DNA of 64,000 bases from Mesorhizobium ventifaucium (GCF_935822925.1 NZ_CAKXZS010000024.1:161796-225795), one strand, 5' to 3'; positions 28,936 through 38,375 are shown, numbered from the stretch's first letter. Numbers and translations: made by a program. The notes: generated by a model not told the origin, from the sequence alone.

Positions 28936-30648
28936 ATGTCCAGACAAGAAGACAGGGTGGCGGCCACGACTTCAAGCCCGCCGCTCCGGCAGCGATCAGG
29001 CGACGTTGCGCGGGGCATGGTCTTCATGCTAGCGGAGCCGGCGGCAACCGGCACCGGCGATGAGAACGCGTTGAGATATTCGATGAAATGGGCCGAATGG
29101 CTTGCCGAGGGCAGGATCGGCCCCTTCCCGGCGGCGATCGTCATGGTCGCAACCTATTTGGCGTTGCAAACCGTCATATTGTCCGTTCTGGCCAGTTGGG
29201 CAGGAACCGGCGTCGGCATCGATGACGCGGAGCAACTGATTTATCTGCCATATCTTTGGGCTGGATATGGCGGCTCGCAACCGCCTCTCTACACATGGAT
29301 CAACTGGCTGGCCGCGCAAGTTTTCGGCACCAATATTTTCACGCTGAAGCTCGTCAAATACTCAGTGCTGTTCCTCGCCGCCTGCAGTGTGTTCGCCGCC
29401 ATGCGGCGGTTCGGCTACACGAAAGCGACGGCCGCAGCAGCCACGCTCGGACTTTTCACAATCCCGCAAATCGCCTGGGAATCGCAGCGGGCCCTGTCGC
29501 ATTCGGTCGCCGTTGTCGGCTTCTGCGCGCTGCTGCTGCTGGCAATGGCTAATTTGATCAAACGGCGAAGCGTCATCGCCTATGCGATGTTTGGCTTGGC
29601 AACAGCTGCGGCAATTCTTGCCAAATACAACGATTTATTCCTGGTGGCAGCGCTTGTTGCGGCGGTGCTGTCGCTGCGCGAGCTGCGCAGCGCGATCCTC
29701 GATCCGAAATTCGCAATCAGCGTTGCCGTCGCGATATTAGTGCTGGCGCCAACCGCATATTGGAGCCTGATGCATCCTGCCGATTTGCTGGCGAGAGGCG
29801 AAAAATTCGGAATAGACCTGCAGCAGGAGCGCATGATGGCCGCAGCCACCGGCGCCGGCAAGTTTATCATGGGGACTTTCAATTTCGCTGTCTTGCCGGT
29901 GCTCGTTTGCGCGCTGGCTTTCGCGCTGACCGGATTCCGTTTCTCCGATCGTCAACCCAAGGCTCCGGCCAGGGAAGTTCTCGTGTGGCGTACCTTGGCG
30001 ATCGGCTTGGCCATGCTGGCGATAATTGTGCTGGCCACCGGCGTGACCGAGGTCAAGGCCCGTTGGCTGGTGCCGGTCATGGTCCTCTTGCCGCTGGCGA
30101 TGGCCGCCTATATGGAACGGCGCGCACCGCGCGGCAGGGACGCCCAGCTGCTGGTGATCGCGGCCGGAGCGATCATCGCCGTTCTGCTGGCGCCCGCCAC
30201 CTGGTACTTCCAGATAAACGGGACCAGTGGTCTCTCGCGGATGATCAGGGTGGATTACCCGGCCTTGTATCGCCAGCTGACTGCTGACGGGCCGGTGAAA
30301 ACCGCAATATCCGACGGTGCATGGGTCGGCAATCTGCGGCTGGTCGACGAAAAATTGGTCGCGCTTAATCAGGAAGTGCCAAATTTCGACAGGCTGGTGC
30401 AAGAGCCGGCCGTACTCGTCTGGCTCGACCGCGACGATCCGCGGCCGGTCATTGTGGAGCAGCTTAGAAAAGCCGGCTATGAGCTGGAAGGCCAACCAAG
30501 GCAAATCATGGTTCCGCTAGTGCCTGGCACCAACGAGCCCGCCCGGCCCGGCGCATATGCAAGATTGAAGAGAACGGCTGCGGAAAAAGCCACAGCGCCC
30601 GGCGAAGGCCTCAGCAAAGGAGCCGAGGGTGGACAGGAACCCGGCTGA
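28936..30648 (+). CDS. Glycosyltransferase family 39-like membrane protein (PMT_2/ArnT type)
   Basis: A 570-residue polytopic protein with about 10-12 hydrophobic segments. Near the first external loop it has GIDDAEQLIYLPYLWAGYGG followed by SQPPLYTWINW. The acidic pair DDAE and the QPPLYTW motif are typical of lipid-linked sugar transferases of the PMT_2/GT-C class. These use polyprenyl-phosphate sugars to modify surface lipids or glycans. The start at 28936 has GGGAA upstream. Its 3' end overlaps the next gene by 20 bases. Acceptor and donor are unknown. Confidence 0.85.
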   Translation: MSRQEDRVAATTSSPPLRQRSGDVARGMVFMLAEPAATGTGDENALRYSMKWAEWLAEGRIGPFPAAIVMVATYLALQTVILSVLASWAGTGVGIDDAEQLIYLPYLWAGYGGSQPPLYTWINWLAAQVFGTNIFTLKLVKYSVLFLAACSVFAAMRRFGYTKATAAAATLGLFTIPQIAWESQRALSHSVAVVGFCALLLLAMANLIKRRSVIAYAMFGLATAAAILAKYNDLFLVAALVAAVLSLRELRSAILDPKFAISVAVAILVLAPTAYWSLMHPADLLARGEKFGIDLQQERMMAAATGAGKFIMGTFNFAVLPVLVCALAFALTGFRFSDRQPKAPAREVLVWRTLAIGLAMLAIIVLATGVTEVKARWLVPVMVLLPLAMAAYMERRAPRGRDAQLLVIAAGAIIAVLLAPATWYFQINGTSGLSRMIRVDYPALYRQLTADGPVKTAISDGAWVGNLRLVDEKLVALNQEVPNFDRLVQEPAVLVWLDRDDPRPVIVEQLRKAGYELEGQPRQIMVPLVPGTNEPARPGAYARLKRTAAEKATAPGEGLSKGAEGGQEPG

Positions 30649-31993
30649 TCGGCCTCCTCGTCATCGCAAGATCATGCCGTTCGAGCCGGACCAAGCAGGC
30701 TCAATCGATGCGCTGCGCCTGAAGTCGCGGCAGAAGGCCGCTGAGCTCAACCAGCATGTGCTTGGCTACGGCGCACTGGCGGAAGCCGAGTGGCAAGCCG
30801 CCGGCATTGCTGCTCCCGACCTGCCCGCCATGCGCCAATACCGGCTCGACCGCATCCGCGCCGAGTTGAAGCGCCGCGGCTACGCGGGAGCTTTGCTCTA
30901 CGATCCGATCAACATCCGCTATGCGACCGACTCGACCAATATGCAGCTCTGGGTCGCGCACAATCCGACAAGGCATTGTTTCGTTGCCACCGAAGGCCCG
31001 GTGGTATTGTTCGACTATTTTTCCTGCGAGCACCTTTCCGACCACTCCGGCGTCGTCGACGAGGTGCGGCCGGCAGTGTCGTGGATCTATCTCTACAGCG
31101 GCGAACTCACCGAGCAAAAGGTCCGCCGCTGGGCCGCCGGGATCGCCGATCTGGTCAAGGAGCATGGCGGTGGCATCAGCCGCATCGCCGTCGATCACAT
31201 CAATCCCGAGGGCGTCGAAGAACTTGCCCGCCTCGGCATCTCGATCGGCAATGGCGAAGCGCTGATGGAAAATGCGCGTCTGATCAAATCGCCCGACGAA
31301 ATCCTGGCCATGCGCCGGTCGATCATCGCCTGCCAGGCAGCGATGGGCGAGATGGAAGCAGCATTGAGGCCAGGAATTTCCGAAAACGAATTGTGGGCCG
31401 AACTCCACCGCGGCAACATCGCGCGTGGCGGCGAATGGGTCGAAACCCGGCTCTTGACGTCTGGCCCGCGCACCAATCCCTGGTTCCAGGAATGTTCGTC
31501 GCGAGCGATCGCAGCCGGCGATCTCGTCGCTTTCGATACCGATCTGATCGGCCCTTACGGTTTCTGCGCCGACCTGTCGCGCACCTGGCTCTGCGGCGAC
31601 ACCGAGCCGTCCAACGAGCAACGCGAGCTGTTTCGCATCGCCGCCGATCAGATCGCCCACAATATCGGCCTGATGCAGCCGGGCACATCGTTCCGCGATC
31701 TTGTCGAACGCTCGGCGGTGCCGCCCGGAGATTGTTTCCCGACACGTTACGGCGTGCTCTACCACGGCGTCGGCCTGGCCGACGAATATCCGACGCTGCC
31801 GCATGCGATCGACTGGACCGAAGACACGCCCGACGGCGTGCTTGTGTCGGGCATGGTGCTTTGCGTCGAGAGCTATATCGGCCGGCTTGGCGGACGCGAG
31901 GGCGTCAAGATCGAAGAGCAGGTCCTGATCACCGAAACCGGCAACGAGCAGCTTTCGACCTATCCGCTCGACGAGCGGCTGCTCGGCGGCTGA
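30629..31993 (+). CDS. M24-family protein of the DddP (DMSP lyase) type
   Basis: A 454-residue pita-bread-fold protein. The GTG at 30629 is chosen because AAGGAG stands seven bases before it; the ATG at 30674 has none. Numbered from this start, Asp303, Asp305, Asp315, His379, Glu414 and Glu429 form the two-metal site, and Tyr374 and Asp385 lie beside it. These match the positions I recall for Ruegeria DddP (295, 297, 307, 371, 406, 421, 366, 377) with a constant offset of eight. Shared blocks include IRYATDSTNMQLW and SGPRTNPWFQEC. DddP releases DMS from dimethylsulfoniopropionate. Other M24 enzymes, such as ectoine hydrolase, are alternatives. Confidence 0.85.
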   Translation: MDRNPADRPPRHRKIMPFEPDQAGSIDALRLKSRQKAAELNQHVLGYGALAEAEWQAAGIAAPDLPAMRQYRLDRIRAELKRRGYAGALLYDPINIRYATDSTNMQLWVAHNPTRHCFVATEGPVVLFDYFSCEHLSDHSGVVDEVRPAVSWIYLYSGELTEQKVRRWAAGIADLVKEHGGGISRIAVDHINPEGVEELARLGISIGNGEALMENARLIKSPDEILAMRRSIIACQAAMGEMEAALRPGISENELWAELHRGNIARGGEWVETRLLTSGPRTNPWFQECSSRAIAAGDLVAFDTDLIGPYGFCADLSRTWLCGDTEPSNEQRELFRIAADQIAHNIGLMQPGTSFRDLVERSAVPPGDCFPTRYGVLYHGVGLADEYPTLPHAIDWTEDTPDGVLVSGMVLCVESYIGRLGGREGVKIEEQVLITETGNEQLSTYPLDERLLGG

Positions 31994-31998
31994 CCGTT

Positions 31999-32799
31999 TT
32001 ATGCGATCGCCGCGACCGCCTCGCGCAGCGCCACCACGATCTTTTCCGGTGTCGTCCTGGCGGTGATGAACGGCAGGCCCTTGCGCCGCCTTGTCCAGCC
32101 GACGACCGTGACCGCTTCCGCTGCCGGCTCGAAGCGCCGCGCCTTGGCCCAGCTCTGGCAGTCGATGGCCGCGACATCGGCCTTGCCCTCGGCAATGGCG
32201 ACGATCGAGGCGCGGTGGCCACCGCTTTCGCTGCGCTCAGAGAAGATGTCCAGGCTTTCGCCCAGCGCCTCCAGGTCACGCGTCAGCGCGATAATGCCCG
32301 ACATGGAATCGAGGCTGTTGAAGGTAAAATGCTTGCCACGCAGGACATCGAGCGGGATGAGCGGGCTGCCATCGGACGGTGAGGTAACCGTTGGCGCCTC
32401 ACCTGCACGCATCACGAGCGCGCTCGAATAGAGTTCATCCTGCCCGCCCTCGAACGCGTCATAGCGCGGCTGGCCGATCACCTGGACATGTTCCAATAGG
32501 CCGAGTTCCAGCGGACCCCAGCAGGCCTGTGCGAACAGCAGCGCTGGATGCAGCCAGAGGCCGTGAAAATCCAGTTCGTCGGGCGGCAGCGTCGCCGGAT
32601 CGGGCGCGATCACCTTTCCGGCGGCGTCGCGGATGCCGCCTTCGACAGGCCGCAGATCGGCATTGACGCGAGCGACGGTTTGCGGCGCGTCGATGCCTTT
32701 TTGCCGGAAGGCATCACGCAGCCGCGCCCATTGGGCATCGACCTCGTTCTTCTCTTCAGGCCAGTCATACATCGGCAAGGCGGCAATGAAATCGCTCAT
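31999..32799 (-). CDS. PhnD-like phosphate/phosphonate-type periplasmic-binding-fold protein
   Basis: A 266-residue protein starting MSDFIAALPMYDWPEEKNEV. It has the PhnD/SsuA fold marks: WLHPALLFAQACWGPLEL, VLRGKHFTFNSLDSMSGIIA and IVAIAEGKADVAAIDCQSW. There is no signal peptide or transporter gene nearby, so it may be a cytoplasmic member or rely on another export signal. Its stop lies five bases from the stop of the convergent DddP-like gene. Rhizobial genomes carry many such orphan proteins. Ligand unknown. Confidence 0.82.
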   Translation of the reverse strand: MSDFIAALPMYDWPEEKNEVDAQWARLRDAFRQKGIDAPQTVARVNADLRPVEGGIRDAAGKVIAPDPATLPPDELDFHGLWLHPALLFAQACWGPLELGLLEHVQVIGQPRYDAFEGGQDELYSSALVMRAGEAPTVTSPSDGSPLIPLDVLRGKHFTFNSLDSMSGIIALTRDLEALGESLDIFSERSESGGHRASIVAIAEGKADVAAIDCQSWAKARRFEPAAEAVTVVGWTRRRKGLPFITARTTPEKIVVALREAVAAIA

Positions 32800-32882
32800 G
32801 CCGGGATTTTGATCGTTCCGCTGAGAAATTGACAAGGCCATTGACGCGCACCTGGGCATCGCCGCCGGCGATGCCGCAAAGT

Positions 32883-33893
32883 TCATTCTTTCGGCGGCTC
32901 GGCCGGCACCGGCGCGCTGCCAAGCCCATTGAGGCTGCGCGCCCTGACGCGTGGCTTGAACGCGCGGCCTGGTTCCGGCGTGCGCCGCAGCACCGGGTGG
33001 ACGATCGGCTCCTTCGCCTTGAAGGCATATGCCCTAAGCAGCGCGAAATAGTTCGGATAGGCATAGCCATTGTTCATCCGCAGCCACTCGTCACGGCGCT
33101 CGGCAAACAGCTTCGGCAGCCGGTACCAGGCCACCGTCGGGCTCTTGTGATGGACGAAATGCAGATTGTTGTTGAGGAACAGGAAAGACAGCGGCGAACG
33201 CTCGACGATCACGGTGCGGCCTTCCGGATGCTCCGACCACTGATGCTCGGCGAAGGTGCGGATCGAGATCAGCGACTGGCCCAGCCACACCGGCACCAGG
33301 ACGTAGAGCCATAGCGGGATGCCGAAGCTGAACTGCACGACCGCCAGCACCACGGCGAGGCCGATGGCGTGCAGCAGCCATGCCTTGCGGATCACCTTGT
33401 CGCCGGCGAGCACCTGCCTGGCATCGTCGATGAAGAAGCCGATGCATGACAGCCACGGGCCGAGAATGAGCCGACCGATCATGGTGTTGTTGATCTTCAG
33501 CAGGAACTTCATCGCCGCCGGCAATTCGTCATGGCGCCACAGCGCCTTGTAGTAGCTTTCAGGATCGTCAAGCGGATCGGTCAGCCGTTCGTCGGCATGA
33601 TGGCGCAGATGAATGGTCTTGAACCGCCGGAACGGCCAGACGAGACCAATCGGCAGGAAGACGAAAGCTTCGTTGAGCTGGGCATTGCGGGTCGGATGGC
33701 CGTGCAGGACTTCGTGCGCCAGCGAGGACTGCAGCGCCGCCATCAAGGCCAGAACGACGAGCGCCAGCAGCGGATAGGACGGCCACAGGAACAGGCCAGC
33801 TGCAAGCCAGGTGCCGTAACAGAAAAACGCGAGGAAGATGGTCGGCCATTCGATGGCCGGTGCATTGCTTCGTCTGTTATTCCTGCTTGTCAT
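32883..33893 (-). CDS. Membrane fatty-acid-desaturase-family protein, paralogue 1
   Basis: A 336-residue membrane protein with the three histidine boxes of integral-membrane di-iron desaturases/hydroxylases: HEVLHGH (60-66), HLRHH near 95 and HFVHH near 245. Four to six hydrophobic helices lie between them. The reaction could be desaturation or hydroxylation of a fatty acyl chain or another lipid. The gene diverges from an XRE regulator (34122) across 228 bp, so the regulator may control it. A second family member lies at 45786. Confidence 0.88.
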   Translation of the reverse strand: MTSRNNRRSNAPAIEWPTIFLAFFCYGTWLAAGLFLWPSYPLLALVVLALMAALQSSLAHEVLHGHPTRNAQLNEAFVFLPIGLVWPFRRFKTIHLRHHADERLTDPLDDPESYYKALWRHDELPAAMKFLLKINNTMIGRLILGPWLSCIGFFIDDARQVLAGDKVIRKAWLLHAIGLAVVLAVVQFSFGIPLWLYVLVPVWLGQSLISIRTFAEHQWSEHPEGRTVIVERSPLSFLFLNNNLHFVHHKSPTVAWYRLPKLFAERRDEWLRMNNGYAYPNYFALLRAYAFKAKEPIVHPVLRRTPEPGRAFKPRVRARSLNGLGSAPVPAEPPKE

Positions 33894-34121
33894 GGATCGA
33901 CCACTGCCCTTCCAGTCGCCGGAACCGTTTTGATTCCTGACAGCATTGTGTCAGGAGCACTGTGATGCTGCAACGCGACAAAGCGAACAAAATGTTGCGA
34001 TTGCGCATTTTCAGCCGCATGTGTTATCTATTGTAAACAACCTGGAGGATTCATTTACGCTCAAAGTGCCACGTTGGCGGATTCGGCGGATTTTTTTCCT
34101 CTTAATGGCGGGAATGACGAT

Positions 34122-34964
34122 ATGGACAAACGCGACCTATCGACGGTCTTTCGGGAGCGCTTGAAAATGCTCCTGACACGGTCCGATTTGAAACAGTCCG
34201 CTTTCGCGACGGCGGTGGGCATCGACCGCTCGGCGCTTTCGCAGCTGCTGTCCGGCGCCTCGACGCGCCTTCCCCGCGCCGAAACGCTGCTCAACATCGC
34301 CGCCGAATTCAAAGTGTCGCTCGACTGGCTGCTCGGCCTCAGCCAGGACGAAGGCGTCACCGGTGAAATCCGCGAGAGCCTGGAGATCGAGGAAGCGCCT
34401 GATGGCTTCGACCGCACGCTGCTGGCCAGATGGCATGCCGAGGCCGCGGGCACGAAAATCCGTTACGTGCCGGCCGGCATTCCCGATCTTCTGCGCACCG
34501 AAGCGCTCGTCGACTACGAGGCCGGTATCGCCAACAAGAGCCGTGAGGCCCAGGCCGGCGAGACGCAGTACCGCATCGACTACAACCGGCGGCCGGAAAC
34601 CGACATGGAAGTCTGCATGCCGCGCCACACGCTGGAGATCTTTGCGCGCGGCCTGGGCGTCTGGGACCGTTTCCCTGAGGCCGCCCGCCACCAGCAGCTT
34701 CTTCACATGGCGACGCTGCTCGACGACCTTTATCCCACCTTCCGCCTGTTTCTCTATGACGGACGGATGCGTTATTCGATCCCCTACACCATCTTCGGGC
34801 CCTATCGCGCCGCCATCTATGTCGGCGACATGTATCTGGTGCTGAACGCGACCCAGCCGGTCCGCACGCTGACCAGCCATTTCGACAATCTGATCCGCGC
34901 CGCCGATATCAATGCGCACGAAGCAGCCAGCTTCACCCAAAGGCTGGCGGAAATGCGATTTTGA
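34122..34964 (+). CDS. XRE-family transcriptional regulator
   Basis: A 280-residue protein. The N-terminal HTH_3 domain reads RLKMLLTRSDLKQSAFATAV followed by GIDRSALSQLLSGAS, then a helical effector-like C-terminal part rich in aromatic residues (YPTFRLFLYDGRMRYSIPYT). The ATG at 34122 follows GCGGGA; an upstream in-frame TTG at 34074 is not needed. It is divergent from the desaturase-family gene and lies directly upstream of the bmt control region, so either could be its target. The effector is not known. Confidence 0.88.
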   Translation: MDKRDLSTVFRERLKMLLTRSDLKQSAFATAVGIDRSALSQLLSGASTRLPRAETLLNIAAEFKVSLDWLLGLSQDEGVTGEIRESLEIEEAPDGFDRTLLARWHAEAAGTKIRYVPAGIPDLLRTEALVDYEAGIANKSREAQAGETQYRIDYNRRPETDMEVCMPRHTLEIFARGLGVWDRFPEAARHQQLLHMATLLDDLYPTFRLFLYDGRMRYSIPYTIFGPYRAAIYVGDMYLVLNATQPVRTLTSHFDNLIRAADINAHEAASFTQRLAEMRF

Positions 34965-34993
34965 CGACTTGCTTCCTGCACCAACATTGACGC

Positions 34994-35015
34994 GATATAA
35001 AGATTTCTTTATATC
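34994..35015. promoter_or_regulatory. Palindromic operator upstream of bmt (SahR-like candidate)
   Basis: A perfect 10-bp inverted repeat, GATATAAAGA and TCTTTATATC separated by TT. The same arms with an AG spacer stand at 48964-48985 before the methyl-THF:corrinoid methyltransferase gene. A palindrome with AAAGA..TCTTT half-sites in front of methionine-cycle genes suggests a SahR-type ArsR repressor responding to S-adenosylhomocysteine. That identity is inferred. Confidence 0.8.
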
Positions 35016-35028
35016 CTTATCTCGACCA

Positions 35029-35120
35029 GCAGGTTCCGCAAAAGTGCCTCGCGGTTTTGCGACGAGAACCTGCGGCAATACAAAAACCTAAGCAGACGTA
35101 GCGGGCGAGCGAAGTCCGCT
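35029..35120 (+). promoter_or_regulatory. Structured 5' leader of bmt
   Basis: Between the palindromic operator and the bmt start lies a 15-bp hairpin: an 8-bp outer stem (GCAGGTTC/GAACCTGC) and a 7-bp inner stem (CGCAAAA/TTTTGCG) separated by a four-base bulge, 35029-35073. A second 7-bp hairpin (AGCGGGC/GTCCGCT) follows at 35100-35120. I recognise no known SAM or SAH riboswitch consensus in it. Confidence 0.5.
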
Positions 35121-35146
35121 TGGAATCCCGGAAGGCGTAATTTCCA

Positions 35147-36163
35147 ATGACCAATCCAATTGACGCTTTGCTTGCCGAAAAGGGCGTTCTGCTCTCCGAT
35201 GGCGCCACCGGCACCAATCTGTTCGCCATGGGGCTCGAGGCCGGCGAGGCTCCAGAGTTGCTGAACGAGACGGCGCCTGACATCATCACCAGTCTGCACC
35301 AGAACTTCGTCGATGCCGGCGCCGACATCATCCTGACCAATTCCTTCGGCGGCACCCGCCACCGGCTGAAGCTGCACCATGCGCAAGACCGCGTGCATGC
35401 GCTGAACCAGCGCGCCGCCGAGATCGCCCGCGCTGTCGCCGATAAAGCCGGCCGCAAGGTCATCGTCGCCGGCTCGGTCGGCCCGACCGGCGAGTTGCTG
35501 GTGCCGCTCGGCGCCATGACCTATGACGAGGCGGTCGAGGCCTTTGCCGAACAGATCGAAGGCCTGAAGGCCGGTGGCGCCGAAGTCGCCTGGATCGAGA
35601 CCATGTCGGCGCCGGACGAAATCCGCGCCGCAGCCGAAGCCGCAATCCGCGTCGGCCTGCCCTATACCTACACCGGCTCCTTCGACACGGCCGGCCGCAC
35701 CATGATGGGGCTGTTGCCGAAGGACATCCACGGCGTCGCCGATGGACTGTCGCAGCCGCCGCTCGGTGTCGGCGCCAATTGCGGTGTCGGCGCCTCCGAC
35801 ATCCTCGCCTCGCTGCTCGACATGACCGAGGCGAAGCCGGAGGCGACGGTAATCGTCAAGGGCAATTGCGGCATTCCGGAATTCCGCGGCGCCGAGATCC
35901 ACTATTCCGGCACGCCCGAATTGATGGCTGACTATGTCAGGCTGGCCGTCGATGCCGGCGCAAAGATCGTCGGCGGCTGCTGCGGCACCTCGTTCGCCCA
36001 CCTCGCCGCCATGCGCAAGGCGCTCGATGCGCATACAAGGTCGGATCGCCCGAGCATCGAGAGAATTGTCGAGCGCATCGGCCCGATGCGCAACAAGCAA
36101 GCCACAGTCAACACCGTCGAGACCAGCGAAGCCCGCCGCGAGCGCCGGCGCAGCCGCGCCTGA
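35147..36163 (+). CDS. bmt: Betaine--homocysteine S-methyltransferase
   Basis: A 338-residue zinc methyltransferase. It moves a methyl group from glycine betaine to homocysteine, giving methionine and dimethylglycine. The zinc ligands are Cys212 (GVGANCGVG) and Cys278/Cys279 (VGGCCGTS), and the homocysteine-binding start VLLSDGATGTNLFAMGL is intact. Rhizobial Bmt from Sinorhizobium meliloti is of this type. It is the first gene after the palindromic operator and a structured leader. Its dimethylglycine product fits the dimethylglycine-dehydrogenase-like gene at 26288. The C-terminal tail (RRERRRSRA) is unusually basic. Confidence 0.93.
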   Translation: MTNPIDALLAEKGVLLSDGATGTNLFAMGLEAGEAPELLNETAPDIITSLHQNFVDAGADIILTNSFGGTRHRLKLHHAQDRVHALNQRAAEIARAVADKAGRKVIVAGSVGPTGELLVPLGAMTYDEAVEAFAEQIEGLKAGGAEVAWIETMSAPDEIRAAAEAAIRVGLPYTYTGSFDTAGRTMMGLLPKDIHGVADGLSQPPLGVGANCGVGASDILASLLDMTEAKPEATVIVKGNCGIPEFRGAEIHYSGTPELMADYVRLAVDAGAKIVGGCCGTSFAHLAAMRKALDAHTRSDRPSIERIVERIGPMRNKQATVNTVETSEARRERRRSRA

Positions 36164-36276
36164 CGTAATGTTGAAATAGGCCGGCAAGGTTTCCCCTGCC
36201 GGCCTGCCTCACCCGCCCGTAGGTCGGTTTCCCGTATCAGGCGATCCCATCTGAGGAAAACCGGCCGTCACACCCA

Positions 36277-38373
36277 CTACCGGTTACCGCCGAGTGCTGA
36301 GGCGAGGCGCACCAGCGAGAGGAACTCGGACCGGTAGCCAAACGGGTCGGCTCCCCGGGCGGCAGTGGCAATCTCCATGATCTTGTCGTAGCCGAACTTC
36401 GCGGTCGCATCCTCGTCGCGCAGCTTCTGGCCGAAGGCCGCGACGGCAACGGAGAAACGCTGGTCAGTGCTGGCCTGGTCGAAATCAGCCACTTCATTGG
36501 CCGATGTCACCGGCGTGGCGATCAGCTTCGAGCCATCCTCATTTGGCAACTTGTAGCGGACCTTGACGAACGCATATTCGTCGGCATTGGCGATGCCGCC
36601 ATTGTTCACTGCGGCCTGGCCGTAGCGCAGCGGATCGATTTGCTCGCCGCCGCTGCCTTTCGGCGTGATCTCGTAGATCGCGGTGACCGAATGGCCGGAG
36701 CCGATCTCGCCGGCGTCGACGCGGTCGTTGTTGAAATCCTCGCGGTTCAAGGCGCGGGTCTCGTAGCCGATCAGCCGGTATTCCGAGACTTTTTGCGGGT
36801 TGAACTCGACCTGGATCTTCACGTCCTTGGCGATGGTGAACAGCGTCGAGGACGCATCCTCGACCAGCACCTTCTCCGCCTCGGCCAAAGTATCGATATA
36901 GGCGGCGGTGCCGTTGCCGTTCTGGGCGATGGTCTGCATCATCTGATCGTTCAGATTGCCGCGACCGAAACCGAACACCGACAGGAATACCCCGGTCTTA
37001 CGCTCCTTTTCGATCAATCGCTTCAGTTCGTCGTCGTCGGTCTGGCCGACATTGAAGTCGCCGTCCGTGGCGAGCATCACCCGATTGATCCCGTCGTTGA
37101 CAAAGGATTTCTGCGCCAGCCGATAGGCTTGCCTGATACCCGCCTCGCCGGCCGTGCTGCCGCCGGGCGCCAACGTGTCGATGGCATTGAGAATCTTGTC
37201 CTTCTCCGAAACCTTCGTCGGCTCCAGGACAGTGCCGGCATCGCCCGCATAGGTGACGATGGAGACGGTGTCGTCGGGCTTCAACTTGTTGACCAGCAGC
37301 CGGAAGGCCGACCGCAGGAGCGGCAACTTATCCTGCTCGTTCATCGAGCCCGACACGTCGATCAGGAAGACCAGATTGGCCTTGGGCTGCTCAGCCGGCT
37401 TGGCGTCGAAACCCTTGATGGCGAAATGCATCAGCCTGGTGTGCTCGTTCCACGGCGTCGGCATGACGCTGACGGTCGAGTTGAACGGGATCGAGGCAGA
37501 GTCCGGTCCTTTCCAGTCATAGGGGAAGTAGTTGATCATCTCCTCGACGCGGACCGTGTCGGCCTGCGGCACAACACCTTCCCTGAGCGAACGCCGCACG
37601 AAGGTATAGGAGGCCGTGTCGACATCGATCGAGAAGGTCGACACCGGGTCTTCGAGCGCGGCACGCACCGGATTGCTCTTGAAGTCCTCGACGCGGTCGC
37701 GGTTTTGCTCTTGCGGCAGCATCTGGTCGGCCGGCATAGCGGCAGGCGGCTGCACCATGAGTTTGGATTCGGCTGTTGTGCCGGCCATACCCTTGACCGC
37801 TGGGGCGCTTGCGCCGCCGTCCTGTGCGAACTCGGCGCTCGCCGCCGGCGGAGGCGCATTGCCGGTCGGCGCACCCTGCCTTGCCAAGCCGCCGGCGGCA
37901 GCTGATTGTGGCTTCGGCGATGCCGGGGCAAGCGCCTCGGCTGCGTCGCGGCTTTCGGCGTCGGCATCGGCTTTCTTCGGTTTGTCGGCCTCGGCCACGG
38001 TGAGCGGCCTCACCGTGGCCGGATCTTTAGCCAGCGGTCTATCGGCCAGCGTTTCGGTGATCTTCTCGTCCCCACCGGAAGGGAACGGCTGCTCCTGCAG
38101 CATGTAGATCGTGGCGTATCCGGCGATCGGCAGGGCGACGAGCCCGGCAATGGCCGGGGTGGCGAAGTGTTTCTTTTGCATGATCTCGCTCCAGAGCTTT
38201 TGTGCTCGCTCTGTGAGACGAAGCCCTTTCGCAGTTCCTTGGGCGGCAGGTGAAGTTATTTCGTCCAGGTCGTAAGCCCGCATGGCGGCCTCGAAGGCAC
38301 GCGTCTTCGCGTCGGTGCCCGGTGCCGGTGCTGCGATGCCGCGCAGCCTGTTGAGTTCGTTGTCTTCGACCAT
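36277..38373 (-). CDS. VWA-domain protein (YfbK-like, DUF3520) coupled to ECF sigma factor
   Basis: A 698-residue protein. The N-terminus (about 1-75) resembles a zinc-less anti-sigma-like tail, followed by a membrane helix (FATPAIAGLVALPIAGYATI), a long low-complexity Ala/Pro linker and then a von Willebrand A domain with the MIDAS motif LVFLIDVSGSMNEQ. The C-terminal part matches DUF3520. Proteins of this kind are usually surface or periplasmic. It is encoded two bases after the ECF sigma gene stop, so the N-terminal cytoplasmic segment may act as the anti-sigma part. That is inference from gene order. Confidence 0.88.
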   Translation of the reverse strand: MVEDNELNRLRGIAAPAPGTDAKTRAFEAAMRAYDLDEITSPAAQGTAKGLRLTERAQKLWSEIMQKKHFATPAIAGLVALPIAGYATIYMLQEQPFPSGGDEKITETLADRPLAKDPATVRPLTVAEADKPKKADADAESRDAAEALAPASPKPQSAAAGGLARQGAPTGNAPPPAASAEFAQDGGASAPAVKGMAGTTAESKLMVQPPAAMPADQMLPQEQNRDRVEDFKSNPVRAALEDPVSTFSIDVDTASYTFVRRSLREGVVPQADTVRVEEMINYFPYDWKGPDSASIPFNSTVSVMPTPWNEHTRLMHFAIKGFDAKPAEQPKANLVFLIDVSGSMNEQDKLPLLRSAFRLLVNKLKPDDTVSIVTYAGDAGTVLEPTKVSEKDKILNAIDTLAPGGSTAGEAGIRQAYRLAQKSFVNDGINRVMLATDGDFNVGQTDDDELKRLIEKERKTGVFLSVFGFGRGNLNDQMMQTIAQNGNGTAAYIDTLAEAEKVLVEDASSTLFTIAKDVKIQVEFNPQKVSEYRLIGYETRALNREDFNNDRVDAGEIGSGHSVTAIYEITPKGSGGEQIDPLRYGQAAVNNGGIANADEYAFVKVRYKLPNEDGSKLIATPVTSANEVADFDQASTDQRFSVAVAAFGQKLRDEDATAKFGYDKIMEIATAARGADPFGYRSEFLSLVRLASALGGNR
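36640..36641. other. Note: coding strand of the VWA gene
   Basis: The opposite strand of this gene is also open over more than 400 codons because of GC-rich codon bias. Only the minus strand encodes the MIDAS motif and family similarity. Confidence 0.5.
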
Positions 38374-38375
38374 GA

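Noticed and set aside
35016..35146. SAM-II or SAH riboswitch in the bmt leader
   Set aside because: The leader is structured but I could not match the known consensus elements of either class.
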